Source: Chitinophagales bacterium
Lineage (GTDB): Bacteria > Bacteroidota > Bacteroidia > Chitinophagales > CAIOSU01
DNA length: 64,000 nt
Reading direction: 5' to 3'
NCBI GenBank assembly: GCA_040877935.1
Contig: JBBDNB010000032.1
Coordinates: 26,056-90,055 of the forward strand
The position numbers were made by a program, and so were the translations under genes. Below are positions 25,233 through 33,544 of the stretch, piece after piece. Position 1 is the first letter of the stretch. Each line of letters starts with the position of its first letter. The notes under the pieces were generated by a model. The model made no database searches, had not been told where the DNA came from, and saw only the letters and a list, made by a program, of their open reading frames with translations.

Positions 25233-26075
25233 TTAATAATCGCTTAAAGACGATTCTAATTGTGTCAGGGCAGTTTCTAATTGTTCATCATTTGGTGCTA
25301 CGCCATGCCACCCATGGTCATCTTCCATAAAATCAACGCCTTTTCCCATAATGGTTTTCATCAGGATCATTACGGGTTTTCCCTTTCCGGTTCTGGATTT
25401 GGCTTCTTTCAATCCCTTTAATACAGCCTCCATATCATTGCCATTTATCTCCATTACATCCCAGCCAAAAGCTTCCCATTTTGCGCGTAAGTCGCCCAAA
25501 TCCAATACATCTTTTAGATCACCGTCAATTTGTTTGCTGTTCCAGTCAATGGTAGAAATCAGATTGTCAACTTTATTATGCGCAGCAAACATAGCAGCTT
25601 CCCAGATTTGTCCTTCCTGTAATTCCCCATCACCGTGCAATGAATATACCATTTGCGTATCTCCATCTAGTTTTTTTGATAAAGCGGCACCAATGGCAAC
25701 TGAAAGCCCCTGGCCAAGAGAACCGGAGGCTACACGAATGCCTGGCAAATCTTCCATTGTTGTGGGATGGCCCTGAAGCCGGGAATCAATTTTCCTAAAA
25801 GTGCTCAATTCTTCCACGGGGAAATATCCTGAGCGCGCCAAAACACTGTACCAAACCGGGGAAATATGTCCATTGGAAAGAAAAAACAAATCTTCTCCAT
25901 CTCCTTGCATATTGAAATCCGTGGAGTGGTTTAACTCTGAAAAGTAAAGAGCCGTAAAAAAATCTGCACAACCCATGGATCCGCCCGGATGCCCGGAACT
26001 TGCGCCATTGGTCATTCTTACAATATCTCTTCTTACTTGTTGGGCAATGTTTTTTAGGTCTTGAACGCTTGGCAT
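25233..26075 (-). CDS. transketolase, N-terminal subunit
   Basis: 280 residues: the thiamine-diphosphate (PP) domain of a split transketolase. It has TNGASSGHPGGSMGCADFF, LSNGHISPVWYSVLA, ASGSLGQGLSVAIGAAL, the diphosphate/Mg motif HGDGELQEGQIWEAAMFA with IDWNSKQIDG, and GKGVDFMEDDHGWHG. It acts with the C-terminal subunit encoded 2.8 kb downstream in the same direction. A -7 box on the minus strand (26099-26106) lies just upstream, so it is probably the first gene of the four-gene tkt-VWA-VWA-tkt unit. Confidence 0.92.
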   Translation of the reverse strand: MPSVQDLKNIAQQVRRDIVRMTNGASSGHPGGSMGCADFFTALYFSELNHSTDFNMQGDGEDLFFLSNGHISPVWYSVLARSGYFPVEELSTFRKIDSRLQGHPTTMEDLPGIRVASGSLGQGLSVAIGAALSKKLDGDTQMVYSLHGDGELQEGQIWEAAMFAAHNKVDNLISTIDWNSKQIDGDLKDVLDLGDLRAKWEAFGWDVMEINGNDMEAVLKGLKEAKSRTGKGKPVMILMKTIMGKGVDFMEDDHGWHGVAPNDEQLETALTQLESSLSDY

Positions 26076-26098
26076 AATTCAGGGGGTTAGTTTGAAAT

Positions 26099-26106
26099 CA
26101 AAAGTA
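26099..26106 (-). promoter_or_regulatory. -7 box upstream of the transketolase / VWA operon
   Basis: Minus-strand TACTTTTG is a perfect TAnnTTTG box 23 bp upstream of the transketolase start. No -33 TTTG is present at 19-21 bp. A 7-bp hairpin (TATCAAC / GTTGATA, 26147-26167) lies further upstream. Confidence 0.5.
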
Positions 26107-26193
26107 CGCTTTTCAGAAATTTTCAGCTATTAAATGGATTGAAACTTATCAACGGGGAAAGTTGATAGGAATGGTTCGTAATTCATTTAACAA

Positions 26194-26452
26194 TTACAGC
26201 TCACTTTTATCAATGCCCGCTTGTTTGATAATGCTGATCAATGTCCCTTTGGGAATATCTTTATTGTGTTTGGGGACGATCACTCTTTTAGAGCGGTCGG
26301 GAAGCATGTAAATGTGATGGCTGCCCGAAGTTCTGTCAAGTAAAAAATCCTCGGGGAAAGCCCACGAGGTATTTATTTGAAAAAATATTTTTGATCTCGA
26401 GGCAAGCCTCGGAGCATTTAAATCTCGATTATCGAGTAAAAATCCTTTTTTC
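26194..26452 (-). pseudogene. hicA tail with palindromic insertion, copy A
   Basis: On the minus strand the frame opens with KKGFLLD, passes through a 32-codon insert read from a palindromic element, and resumes in HicA with RTSGSHHIYMLPDRSKRVIV and PKHNKDIPKGTLISIIKQAG to a TAA stop at 26194. The HicA N-terminus and start codon are missing; a TAG precedes the lysines. The stretch is a near-identical direct repeat (about 5 differences in 258 bp) of 27096-27354. It lies 49 bp after the yoeB-type gene, so it is a non-functional remnant carried with the repeat unit. Confidence 0.8.
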
Positions 26453-26501
26453 TAAAAAAGTCATTCCAAACACCACCTACCACCCTTCAACTTTAGCAAA
26501 C

Positions 26502-26768
26502 TTATTTGTAATGTCCTTTAGCTGAAAGGATATTTACTGTATTTGCCTCTACTTCGTAAATAAGCCTATGCTCCCTGCTGATTCTTCGCGACCACATGCC
26601 AGAAAGATTATGTTTTAGGGGTTCAGGTTTTCCAGTCCCTGTAAATGGATGTTCCGCTAATTCTTCCAATAGCGTTAAGAGTTTATTGAGTACAGTTTTA
26701 TTTCCCGCTTTTTTGTGTGCAGAAATATCTTTCTTTGCTGTATCCGTAAAATCTAAATGATAGCTCAC
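26502..26768 (-). CDS. YoeB/Txe-family toxin (mRNA interferase)
   Basis: 88 residues of the RelE superfamily, YoeB/Txe branch. The segment GTGKPEPLKHNLSGMWSRR, then EHRLIYEV and the C-terminal SAKGHYK (His-Tyr pair), match family positions used for ribosome-dependent mRNA cleavage. The gene starts at GTG, overlapping the antitoxin stop by 4 bp (GTGA), so translation is coupled. It forms a type II toxin-antitoxin module with the upstream gene, whose promoter leader is nearly identical to that of hicB nearby. The catalytic residues look intact, so the toxin may be active. Confidence 0.9.
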   Translation of the reverse strand: MSYHLDFTDTAKKDISAHKKAGNKTVLNKLLTLLEELAEHPFTGTGKPEPLKHNLSGMWSRRISREHRLIYEVEANTVNILSAKGHYK

Positions 26769-26989
26769 TTTATATTTAGGAAGTCTTTTAAGTTTTCTTT
26801 TTTCACCCTTGTCACCTTTCCTTCTTTGGCTTCTTTTCGACTGTCCAGTACTTTTTCTACAAACTCAGGTTTATACTCTGACTCCGGGGAAACCTCAAAC
26901 TTTATTTTAAGTGCTTTCATAAAAGCTTTCAGGGCATTTACCTCTTCATCAGTTTTGGGGTGTGCTATAAGTATATTTTGTGATTTCAT
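26765..26989 (-). CDS. antitoxin of the YoeB-type module
   Basis: 74 residues from the ATG at 26989. A short strand-helix N-terminus (MKSQNILIAHPKTDEEVNA) leads into charged helices, followed by a basic tail (KVTRVKKENLKDFLNIK) that would wrap the toxin. Family similarity is to small unnamed antitoxin-like proteins encoded before RelE/YoeB toxins; the PHD fold is not clearly visible. An upstream TTG alternative lies inside the perfect -7 box at 27017-27024, so it is not the start. Autoregulation of its own promoter is expected from the family but not shown. Confidence 0.8.
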   Translation of the reverse strand: MKSQNILIAHPKTDEEVNALKAFMKALKIKFEVSPESEYKPEFVEKVLDSRKEAKEGKVTRVKKENLKDFLNIK

Positions 26990-27002
26990 AATAAGCTGAT
27001 TG

Positions 27003-27054
27003 TTAAGTTTCCAATCCAAATATACAAACCTTATATTTTTGTTTTAAAGTTCAA
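27003..27054 (-). promoter_or_regulatory. shared promoter leader, copy A (yoeB module)
   Basis: A 52-bp stretch matching 27638-27689 at all but two positions. It contains the perfect -7 box TATATTTG (minus strand, 27017-27024), 27 bp upstream of the antitoxin ATG. The same leader precedes hicB, so both modules appear to use one promoter type. Confidence 0.7.
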
Positions 27055-27095
27055 TTAAGTAACATGATGGATGTTTACATTCTAATACAACACTC

Positions 27096-27404
27096 TACAG
27101 CTCACTTTTATCAATGCCCGCTTGCTTGATAATGCTGATCAATGTCCCTTTGGGAATATCTTTATTGTGTTTGGGGACGATCACTCTTTTAGAGCGGTCG
27201 GGAAGCATGTAAATGTGATGGCTGCCCGAAGTTCTGTCAAGTAAAAAAATCCTCGGGGCAAGCCCACGAAGTATTTATTTGAAAAAATATTTTTGATCTA
27301 GAGGCAAGCCTCGGAGCATTTAAATCTCGATTATCGAGTAAAAATCCTTTTTTCAATAGTAATTTGATTAATTTTTTTGGAGTGTATGAGGGCAAAGAAC
27401 TCAT
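27096..27404 (-). pseudogene. hicA: hicA toxin gene interrupted by a palindromic element, copy B
   Basis: HicA begins at the ATG at 27404, overlapping the hicB stop as ATGA. It reads MSSLPSYTPKKLIKLLLKKG then FLLD, the HicA N-terminus. It then enters a palindromic insert (NRDLNAPRLASRSKIFFQ...) and, after a 7-T run, stops at 27237-27239. The HicA C-terminal half (RTSGSHHIYMLPDRSKR onward) follows in another frame to a TAG at 27095-27097. With 6 T, as in copy A, the whole would be one frame with a 32-residue insertion. HicA is normally about 60-80 residues and cleaves mRNA. As read here it is probably inactive. Confidence 0.8.
27240..27338 (-). repeat. palindromic element inside hicA
   Basis: About 99 bp holding several small palindromes: CTCGATTATCGAG (27326-27338), GAGGCAAGCCTC (27301-27312), an A/T palindrome near 27281-27294, and CCTCGGGGC...CGAAG (27251-27271; perfect CCTCG/CGAGG arms in copy A). 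GGATTTTT(T)ACT flanks it on both sides. Copy A spans about 26338-26436. The direct GGATTTTTACT flanks could be target duplication or part of a repeat unit. Confidence 0.7.
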
Positions 27405-27628
27405 ACGGCCACAGAAACCATATGTTCAAAAATAACTTCTTCACTTGGAATTGGGTCGCCATGTGCAGCAAGACTTTCAATATAAAGTGCAATGGCGTCT
27501 TTTGCCATAGCAACAGCCTCTTTCATGGTTTCTCCATATGTTACGCAGCCAGGCAGTGCAGGAACAGTTACGGTATATCCTCCATCAGGTTCTTCGGTAA
27601 GCAATATGCGATAGGTATGTGTTTTCAT
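27401..27628 (-). CDS. hicB: HicB-family antitoxin
   Basis: 75 residues with the HicB partial RNase-H-like fold: YRILLTEEPDGGYTVTVPAL, then PGCVTYGETMKEAVAMAKDA and IALYIESL. It lacks a C-terminal DNA-binding domain, as in short HicB forms. The usual role is to neutralise HicA; here hicA immediately downstream is interrupted, so hicB may be an orphan. Its promoter leader (27638-27689) is shared with the YoeB module. The order hicB-hicA is the reverse of the textbook operon but occurs. Confidence 0.9.
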   Translation of the reverse strand: MKTHTYRILLTEEPDGGYTVTVPALPGCVTYGETMKEAVAMAKDAIALYIESLAAHGDPIPSEEVIFEHMVSVAV

Positions 27629-27637
27629 AACTGATGA

Positions 27638-27689
27638 TTAAGTTTCCAATCCAAATATACAAACCTTCTGTTTTTGTTTTAAAGTTCAA
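27638..27689 (-). promoter_or_regulatory. shared promoter leader, copy B (hicB)
   Basis: 50 of 52 positions match copy A (27003-27054). The minus-strand -7 box TATATTTG at 27652-27659 lies 23 bp upstream of the hicB ATG. Confidence 0.7.
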
Positions 27690-27784
27690 ACAGTGACGGG
27701 ACAACTCCAGCTCTTCCGACCACTAAAGCAAAACTCAGCCCAACCAGTGTAATCAGCATCCTATTATCCCCACCACAAATTCCT

Positions 27785-27792
27785 TAATTTTG
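27785..27792 (+). promoter_or_regulatory. -7 box upstream of icmF
   Basis: TAATTTTG is a perfect TAnnTTTG box 21 bp upstream of the chosen ATG at 27814. The TTG inside it would otherwise look like a start codon at 27790. Confidence 0.5.
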
Positions 27793-27813
27793 AGGGACAA
27801 ACACCATGTGGAA

Positions 27814-30800
27814 ATGAATCAACCAAAAATATACAAACCCAAACATAAAGTAAGAATTGTAACGGCCGCCTCGCTATTTGACGGCCACGATGCTTCTATC
27901 AATATCATGCGCAGGATAATACAGTCCACTGGCTGTGAAGTGATTCATCTAGGGCACGACCGCAGCGTGCAGGATGTAGTGGATTGCGCCATTCAGGAAG
28001 ATGTACAAGGCATCGCCATGACTTCCTACCAGGGCGGACATGTGGAATACCTCAAGTACATGTACGACCTCCTGCACGAAAACAATGCAGGGCAGATCAA
28101 AATATTTGCCGGAGGCGGTGGGGTAATTTTACCCGATGAAGCCAAAGAATTAGAAGCTTATGGCATCACGCGCATCTATTCGCCAGATGATGGTCGTGAA
28201 TTGGGTTTACAGGGTATGATCAATGATTTGGTTGAGCAATGCGATTTTCCTGTTTGGGAAGAAAAATTAAATTTCCAACTCGATAAATTGGAAGCAAAGA
28301 AAAGTGGCGAATTGGCCAGAGTTATTTCTATAGCTGAAAATGCTGCCGATGAATACAAAAAATTCAGTCCTGATATAAAAGCTGCTGCCGAAAAAAATAA
28401 AGTCCCGGTTTTGGGAATTACCGGAACCGGTGGAGCCGGGAAATCATCATTGGTAGATGAATTGGTGCGCAGATTTTTAGTTGATTTTGAAAGCAAACGA
28501 ATTGCCATTGTTTCGGTAGATCCATCTCGCAAAAAAACGGGTGGAGCCTTGTTGGGCGACCGTATTCGCATGAATGCGATTTCAAGCAATAGAGTTTATA
28601 TGCGCTCTTTGGCCACACGTCAATCCAATTTGGCACTTTCCAAATATGTGCAGGAAGCGGTGGATATTCTTAAAGCTGCCAAATTTGATTTGGTGATTTT
28701 GGAAACTTCCGGCATTGGCCAGTCCGATACGGAAATCATCGATCATTCCGATTTGAGCTTGTACGTAATGACCCCTGAATATGGCGCAGCAACCCAGCTC
28801 GAAAAAATTGATATGCTGGACTTTGCAGATGTTATTGCGCTCAACAAATTTGACAAGCGCGGTGCTTTTGATGCTTTGCGCGATGTGAAAAAACAGTTCA
28901 AAAGAAATCACCAGTTGTGGGAAAGCAAAGATGAATATCTGCCTGTTTTTGGCACAATCGCTTCGCAGTTCAACGACCCCGGCATGAACAAGCTCTACCG
29001 AATTTTGATGGACAAAATCACAGAGCGAACGGGCACAGATTTAAATTCCAATTTTGAAGCGGGCAATGAGCAATCGGAAAAGATTTTCATCATTCCACCC
29101 AACAGGACACGCTATTTGTCTGAAATTTCTGAGAACAACCGACACTACGATGATTGGGTAGAAAAGCAATCTGAAATTGCACAGAAATTATACAGCCTTC
29201 AAAAATCGATTGATTTACTGGAAGAAACAGGCGGAGAACAATCTGCCATTGACGCTTTAAAAAGCAGCAAGGAGAAACTGGAATTGGACATTGATCCTCG
29301 CAACAAAAAATTAATTGAAGAGTGGCCAGAGAAATTCAAACGCTACAAAGCAGATGAATTTATTTATCAAGTGCGCGGAAAAGACATTCACGTAAAAACT
29401 CACACGGAGTCTTTGTCTCATTTGCAAATACCCAAAGTTTCCCTGCCTAAATACAAGGCCTGGGGCGATTTGTTGAAATGGAATTTGCAGGAAAATGTAC
29501 CTGGCGAATTTCCTTTCACCGCAGGTGTTTTTCCTTTCAAAAGAGAAGGCGAAGATCCTACGCGAATGTTTGCGGGCGAAGGCGGGCCAGAGCGAACCAA
29601 TAAGCGTTTCCACTATGTTTCTTACGAATTGCCAGCCAAAAGACTTTCCACTGCTTTCGACTCGGTAACGCTCTACGGCAGAGACCCTGACCACCGACCG
29701 GATATTTACGGGAAAATCGGCAACTCTGGCGTTTCCATCTGCTGTCTGGATGATGCCAAAAAGCTTTATTCAGGTTTTGATTTGGCAAGTCCCGGCACTT
29801 CCGTTTCCATGACCATCAATGGCCCTGCAGCGATCATCACCGGATTTTTCATGAATGCCGCCATCGATCAGGCTTGTGAAAAGTATATCAAGGAAAAGGG
29901 ATTGGAAGCTGAAATTGAAACGAAAATTGAAAAAATCTACAAAGACAAAGGTGTCAAGCGACCAGAATATTTGGGCGATTTGCCACAGGGAAGTGATGGG
30001 CTCGGTTTGATGCTTTTGGGCGTTACGGGCGATCAGGTTTTGCCAAAAGAGGTCTATGATAAAATCAAGGCAGAAACCCTGCCAAAAGTGCGCGGCACCG
30101 TACAGGCAGATATTTTAAAAGAGGATCAAGCACAAAACACCTGTATTTTTTCTACCGAATTTTCTTTGCGTCTGATGGGCGATATGCAGGAATATTTCAT
30201 CAATACGGGCGTGCGCAATTTTTACTCCGTTTCCATTTCTGGCTACCACATTGCGGAAGCTGGTGCCAACCCCATTTCGCAGTTGGCTTTTACGCTGGCG
30301 AATGGATTTACCTATGTGGAATATTACCTCAGTCGAGGCATGGACATCAATAAATTTGCGCCCAACCTGTCGTTCTTTTTCTCCAACGGAATCGATCCGG
30401 AATATGCCGTAATCGGAAGGGTGGCAAGGAGAATTTGGGCAAAAGCCATGAAAGAAAAATATGGTGCGAATGCCCGTAGCCAAATGCTGAAATACCATAT
30501 TCAGACCTCGGGCCGTTCGTTGCATGCACAGGAAATTGGTTTCAATGATATCCGCACGACCTTGCAAGCGCTGTATGCCATTTATGACAATTGCAATTCG
30601 CTGCACACCAATGCATATGACGAGGCCATCACCACGCCTACCGAAGAATCGGTGCGCAGGGCCATGGCCATTCAGCTCATCATCAATCACGAGTTGGGAC
30701 TGGCGAAAAACCAAAATCCTTTGCAGGGAGCTTTTATCATTGAGGAATTGACCGATTTGGTGGAGGAAGCGGTGCTTTCGGAATTTGATAGAATCACTGA

Positions 30801-31191
30801 AAGAGGCGGTGTATTGGGCGCTATGGAAACCATGTATCAGCGTGGAAAAATTCAAGAAGAAAGTCTTTACTACGAAACTTTGAAACACAATGGTGAGCTA
30901 AAAATCATGGGCGTAAATACCTTCAAAGACTCCAAAGGCTCTCCTACGCTGATTCCTGGAGAAGTAATCCGCGCAACCAAAGAAGAGAAAGAAGCGCAGA
31001 TCGACAACCTAAACCAATTGCACAAAGGCAATGCAAAACAAGCAGCCGAGCAATTGAATGTGATTAAAGAAGCAGCGGTGCAAAATGAAAATATTTTTGA
31101 GAAGCTGATGGAAGCCACCAAGTATTGTTCGCTTGGGCAGGTAACCGAAGGACTGTTTGAAGTGGGCGGGCAGTACCGCAGAAATATGTAG
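27814..31191 (+). CDS. icmF: fused isobutyryl-CoA mutase (B12-dependent acyl-CoA mutase with built-in G-protein chaperone)
   Basis: 1125 residues with IcmF domain order. A B12-binding domain (about 10-140, [13 protein letters not shown] with the cobalt-ligand His, [11 protein letters not shown]) comes first. A MeaB-like GTPase (about 195-410: [10 protein letters not shown]-loop, [30 protein letters not shown]) and then the TIM-barrel mutase (about 560-1110: [34 protein letters not shown]) follow. The enzyme interconverts isobutyryl-CoA and n-butyryl-CoA (or related branched/linear pairs) using adenosylcobalamin, with its own chaperone domain loading cofactor. The RFHY and HAQEI residues favour an isobutyryl-type over a methylmalonyl-type site. 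ATG at 27814 was chosen because the upstream TTG is inside a -7 box. It stands alone. Confidence 0.93.
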   Translation: MNQPKIYKPKHKVRIVTAASLFDGHDASINIMRRIIQSTGCEVIHLGHDRSVQDVVDCAIQEDVQGIAMTSYQGGHVEYLKYMYDLLHENNAGQIKIFAGGGGVILPDEAKELEAYGITRIYSPDDGRELGLQGMINDLVEQCDFPVWEEKLNFQLDKLEAKKSGELARVISIAENAADEYKKFSPDIKAAAEKNKVPVLGITGTGGAGKSSLVDELVRRFLVDFESKRIAIVSVDPSRKKTGGALLGDRIRMNAISSNRVYMRSLATRQSNLALSKYVQEAVDILKAAKFDLVILETSGIGQSDTEIIDHSDLSLYVMTPEYGAATQLEKIDMLDFADVIALNKFDKRGAFDALRDVKKQFKRNHQLWESKDEYLPVFGTIASQFNDPGMNKLYRILMDKITERTGTDLNSNFEAGNEQSEKIFIIPPNRTRYLSEISENNRHYDDWVEKQSEIAQKLYSLQKSIDLLEETGGEQSAIDALKSSKEKLELDIDPRNKKLIEEWPEKFKRYKADEFIYQVRGKDIHVKTHTESLSHLQIPKVSLPKYKAWGDLLKWNLQENVPGEFPFTAGVFPFKREGEDPTRMFAGEGGPERTNKRFHYVSYELPAKRLSTAFDSVTLYGRDPDHRPDIYGKIGNSGVSICCLDDAKKLYSGFDLASPGTSVSMTINGPAAIITGFFMNAAIDQACEKYIKEKGLEAEIETKIEKIYKDKGVKRPEYLGDLPQGSDGLGLMLLGVTGDQVLPKEVYDKIKAETLPKVRGTVQADILKEDQAQNTCIFSTEFSLRLMGDMQEYFINTGVRNFYSVSISGYHIAEAGANPISQLAFTLANGFTYVEYYLSRGMDINKFAPNLSFFFSNGIDPEYAVIGRVARRIWAKAMKEKYGANARSQMLKYHIQTSGRSLHAQEIGFNDIRTTLQALYAIYDNCNSLHTNAYDEAITTPTEESVRRAMAIQLIINHELGLAKNQNPLQGAFIIEELTDLVEEAVLSEFDRITERGGVLGAMETMYQRGKIQEESLYYETLKHNGELKIMGVNTFKDSKGSPTLIPGEVIRATKEEKEAQIDNLNQLHKGNAKQAAEQLNVIKEAAVQNENIFEKLMEATKYCSLGQVTEGLFEVGGQYRRNM

Positions 31192-31312
31192 GCTGTGAAC
31201 TTGAAGATCAATGTTCTTTTAATAAAAAAAGAAAATTAGATGCTGGAAGCTTAAATCGGGCTTTATTCGGCATTGAGCAATTGAGCCATAAAACAAGCAT
31301 AAACGGAGTGGC

Positions 31313-31395
31313 TATTGCGACTTTGTCCGAAGCACAGCAATCAGGAAATTTTTACAAAATTTCCTGCTAATTGCGTAGCAAGTTTAGTCGCAATA
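31313..31395. repeat. large nested palindromic intergenic element
   Basis: TATTGCGAC (31313-31321) pairs with GTCGCAATA (31387-31395). In the centre an 11-bp perfect stem (31342-31352 / 31356-31366, CAGGAAATTTT / AAAATTTCCTG) has a 3-base loop; the flanks between are partly complementary. It lies in the 454-bp gap 31192-31645. Similar fold-back intergenic units are common in Bacteroidota genomes by recollection, not by search. No gene is supported in the gap; a reading frame at 31315-31515 is a by-product of the element. Confidence 0.65.
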
Positions 31396-31449
31396 ACGCA
31401 GTGTTGCGTAGATTTTATGAGCCCAATTGGTCGCGCCTTGAATTTTTTG

Positions 31450-31475
31450 GTACTTTTTTTTCAAGAAAAAAGTAC
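31450..31475. repeat. A/T hairpin in the icmF-Nudix gap
   Basis: GTACTTTTTT (31450-31459) and AAAAAAGTAC (31466-31475) form a 10-bp perfect stem with a 6-base loop. It may act as a bidirectional terminator or belong with the neighbouring palindromic element. Confidence 0.5.
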
Positions 31476-31645
31476 AGAGAAAAAATCAAAGAACCCGCTA
31501 TTTATAAATCCCTAAGATTTTGTATGAAAGGGAAAATATGGAATCTTTGAGCAACTTAAATACAATAAGAGGTGTGTCAAAAAACCGATATAAATAATGC
31601 TGACAGCTTTTATAAACAACTCGTTATAAACTGATAATTACTGTA

Positions 31646-32287
31646 GTGGATTTAAAAATCAATGTTTTTGAAGAGCGATTGAAAAAAGCCCTATCCAATG
31701 GCCTACCGGGATTGGAAGCCCAATACAAAATGGCACCCGAAGGCCGCATGACCCCCTCTCAATATGCGCACTACAGCAAAAATGCTAGGGAAGGAGCAGT
31801 GTTGATCGGTTTTTTCGAAAAAGCAGGACGCATTCACACGGTGCTGATAGAACGCTCAAAATACGAAGGCGTACACAGCGGACAAATGGCATTTCCCGGG
31901 GGCAAAAAAGACGATACAGACAAAGACCTAGAGCATACCGCCCTGCGCGAAACACGGGAAGAAGTGGGTTTTCAGGAAGAAAAGGTAAAGTTGGTAGGCA
32001 AACTCACCGAGCTCTATATTCCACCCAGTAATTTTTTGGTAACTCCTTTTATTGGCATTTTACGACCGCCCTATGAATTTGTGCGCGATCCTTTTGAAGT
32101 GGCACAAATCCACACCACACCTATTGAGGTGTTTTTAGAAGAAAAGAACCGGGGCTTTAAAAAGATTACCGTAGCCGGAGGTTTGGAAATCAATTCACCC
32201 TATTTCGATTTGGAAGGAAAAGTCATCTGGGGCGCCACCGCTATGATGATTGCGGAGTTGGTGGAGGTTTTAAAACAAATAAAATAA
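31646..32287 (+). CDS. Nudix hydrolase, CoA pyrophosphatase-like
   Basis: 213 residues with GTG start at 31646. The Nudix box GGKKDDTDKDLEHTALRETREEVGF (shown in part: DLEHTALRETREEVGF) has the metal-binding glutamates. The preceding segment IERSKYEGVHSGQMAFPGG matches the coenzyme-A pyrophosphatase (NudL/YeaB) signature, where the arginine and the GQ/AFPGG elements recognise CoA. It would cleave CoA or its (oxidised) derivatives to phosphopantetheine and 3',5'-ADP. Its stop codon overlaps the start of the HExxH-protein gene (TAATG), so the two are cotranslated. Confidence 0.88.
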   Translation: MDLKINVFEERLKKALSNGLPGLEAQYKMAPEGRMTPSQYAHYSKNAREGAVLIGFFEKAGRIHTVLIERSKYEGVHSGQMAFPGGKKDDTDKDLEHTALRETREEVGFQEEKVKLVGKLTELYIPPSNFLVTPFIGILRPPYEFVRDPFEVAQIHTTPIEVFLEEKNRGFKKITVAGGLEINSPYFDLEGKVIWGATAMMIAELVEVLKQIK

Positions 32288-32910
32288 TGAATTATAAAGA
32301 AATTGAAAGGAAACTCTATCATGAGTTAGGTCATCACATAGTTAATACTATCTATAAAGATTATGGAAGAAAAGAGACAGCTGAAATAAAAATTACTGAG
32401 GTGAAACATAATTATTTCTCAGGCTTCGATAGGTATTATGGAGAAACAATACCTGTAATGGGAGAACCAACAGAACTATTTGAAAAATATCCTTTCTCTA
32501 CAATTTCGAGCTTAACTCACGGCTGTGTTTTTGAGTCAATTTACACTAAAAGTAGATTTGAAGATTTATTTAGCAGAGAAGATAATGACTACCTGTTAAG
32601 TGGATATCAAGATGCTAAAGATTGCTATAATTTTGTGACTTGTAACCTTAGGTTAAATGATAAAATTTATATTTCGATTATAAACCACTCAATAAAGTTT
32701 GTTGAAGACTTAAAATCGCAAAACTTTCAATTACCTGAACTTGACATATACAAACTAGTCGAAATTCAAAAACCTATAACTGTAGTTGACGAGATTCATA
32801 CTAGTTTCAAGGTTAATTTAAAATCATTAAACGAAGTCACTAAAGAATTTACAGAAGATTACAAACCAGTATTAGATGAATACTCAAAGTTCATCAAGAA
32901 TCTTACATAG
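32287..32910 (+). CDS. small HExxH protein, putative metalloprotease-like
   Basis: 207 residues, not recognised as a named family. An N-terminal helix carries YHELGHHIVN (residues 11-20): His12, Glu13 and His16 form a zinc-protease HExxH motif. Near residues 72-110 ISSLTHGCVFESIYTK and DYLLSGYQDAKDC recall the second helix region of FtsH-type M41 peptidases, where an Asp supplies the third ligand (Asp109 here is a candidate). There is no AAA domain, signal peptide or transmembrane segment, so it would be a cytosolic stand-alone peptidase-like protein. It is translationally coupled to the Nudix gene. Base composition is more A+T-rich than in its neighbours, suggesting an accessory gene. Catalysis is unproven. 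Confidence 0.6.
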   Translation: MNYKEIERKLYHELGHHIVNTIYKDYGRKETAEIKITEVKHNYFSGFDRYYGETIPVMGEPTELFEKYPFSTISSLTHGCVFESIYTKSRFEDLFSREDNDYLLSGYQDAKDCYNFVTCNLRLNDKIYISIINHSIKFVEDLKSQNFQLPELDIYKLVEIQKPITVVDEIHTSFKVNLKSLNEVTKEFTEDYKPVLDEYSKFIKNLT

Positions 32911-32981
32911 CCCCGCTTGCGAAAGTTAGCGTAGCAGTTCTTCTGCAAAAAAACCGTTTCAAAACCATCCCGCTGTAGATT

Positions 32982-33087
32982 ATGGAGTCCCTATATTCCA
33001 TGCAAAGTGCGCAAAGCTTTTTCGCAAAGTCCGCAGAGGATAATCTTTGCTTGCTCTGTGATATTCCTTGGTGTTCTTTGTGTGAAA
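32982..33087. repeat. direct repeat left of the ParE module
   Basis: Contains 'ggagtccctatattcca', 'gcaaagtccgcagag', 'atctttgc', 'gatattcc', 'ggtgttctttg' and 'gtgaaa', matching 33872-33958 in the same order with an internal indel. Together the two copies flank the ParE-type TA genes. Apart from this repeat, the 307-bp gap 32911-33217 shows no gene; a frame at 32903-33100 is a by-product of the repeat. Confidence 0.7.
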
Positions 33088-33217
33088 AAATCATTTCCAT
33101 AGATGAAGATTTTTGATAAATTTTCTAGGGAAAATTTTCCAGAATGACGGGTGTATTTGGGTTGTGTTTCTTTGAATGCCAATTTACCAATACTTCCAAA
33201 CGATCTTCATTTGCGTA

Positions 33218-33544
33218 TTAATCTTCTATGGGATCAACCCAATCGGTAAAATCAAAAGTATTGCCCAGCTCTCTTGCACAATTATGAACCGTAAGAATAT
33301 CAATTCTTAAACTGTCTTTGATAAAATAAACGATTCTGTAATTTCCCCTGATTAACTCCCTTAAATTGTCATTATTAAAGGTCGCCAGTTTTTTTCCGCA
33401 CTTCGGATGTTTTTCAAGTATATCAACTGATTCAAACAATCGTTCTACTGTAATTTCTGCATAACGGACGGAATCTTTTGAAATATGATCACCAATATCT
33501 TCAAGATCAGCAATGGCATTATCAGTCCATACTACTTTAGCCAT
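33218..33544 (-). CDS. RelE/ParE-family toxin
   Basis: 108 residues of the ParE/RelE superfamily: VVWTDNAIADLEDIGDHISK (helical N-terminus), FESVDILEKHPKCGK, and LRELIRGNYRIVYFIKDSLR with the strand-turn-strand typical of the fold. The C-terminal VHNCARELGNTF is also typical. ParE members poison DNA gyrase, RelE members cleave ribosomal mRNA; the sequence does not decide, though the helix lengths favour ParE. It overlaps the upstream antitoxin gene by 13 bp on the minus strand. Flanking repeats suggest this module moved or was amplified with them. Confidence 0.88.
   Translation of the reverse strand: MAKVVWTDNAIADLEDIGDHISKDSVRYAEITVERLFESVDILEKHPKCGKKLATFNNDNLRELIRGNYRIVYFIKDSLRIDILTVHNCARELGNTFDFTDWVDPIED

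Noticed and set aside
27096..27404. Intact, functional hicA toxin
   Set aside because: The frame stops within the palindromic insert because of a 7-T run; only a 6-T reading would continue.
31315..31515. 66-residue reading frame in the icmF-Nudix gap
   Set aside because: It lies entirely within the palindromic repeat, its residues are repeat-derived, and it has no upstream signal or similarity.
32903..33100. 65-residue reading frame overlapping the left ParE-module repeat
   Set aside because: It shares peptide stretches with a frame in the second repeat copy (for example QRTP..NI), so both are by-products of the repeat.
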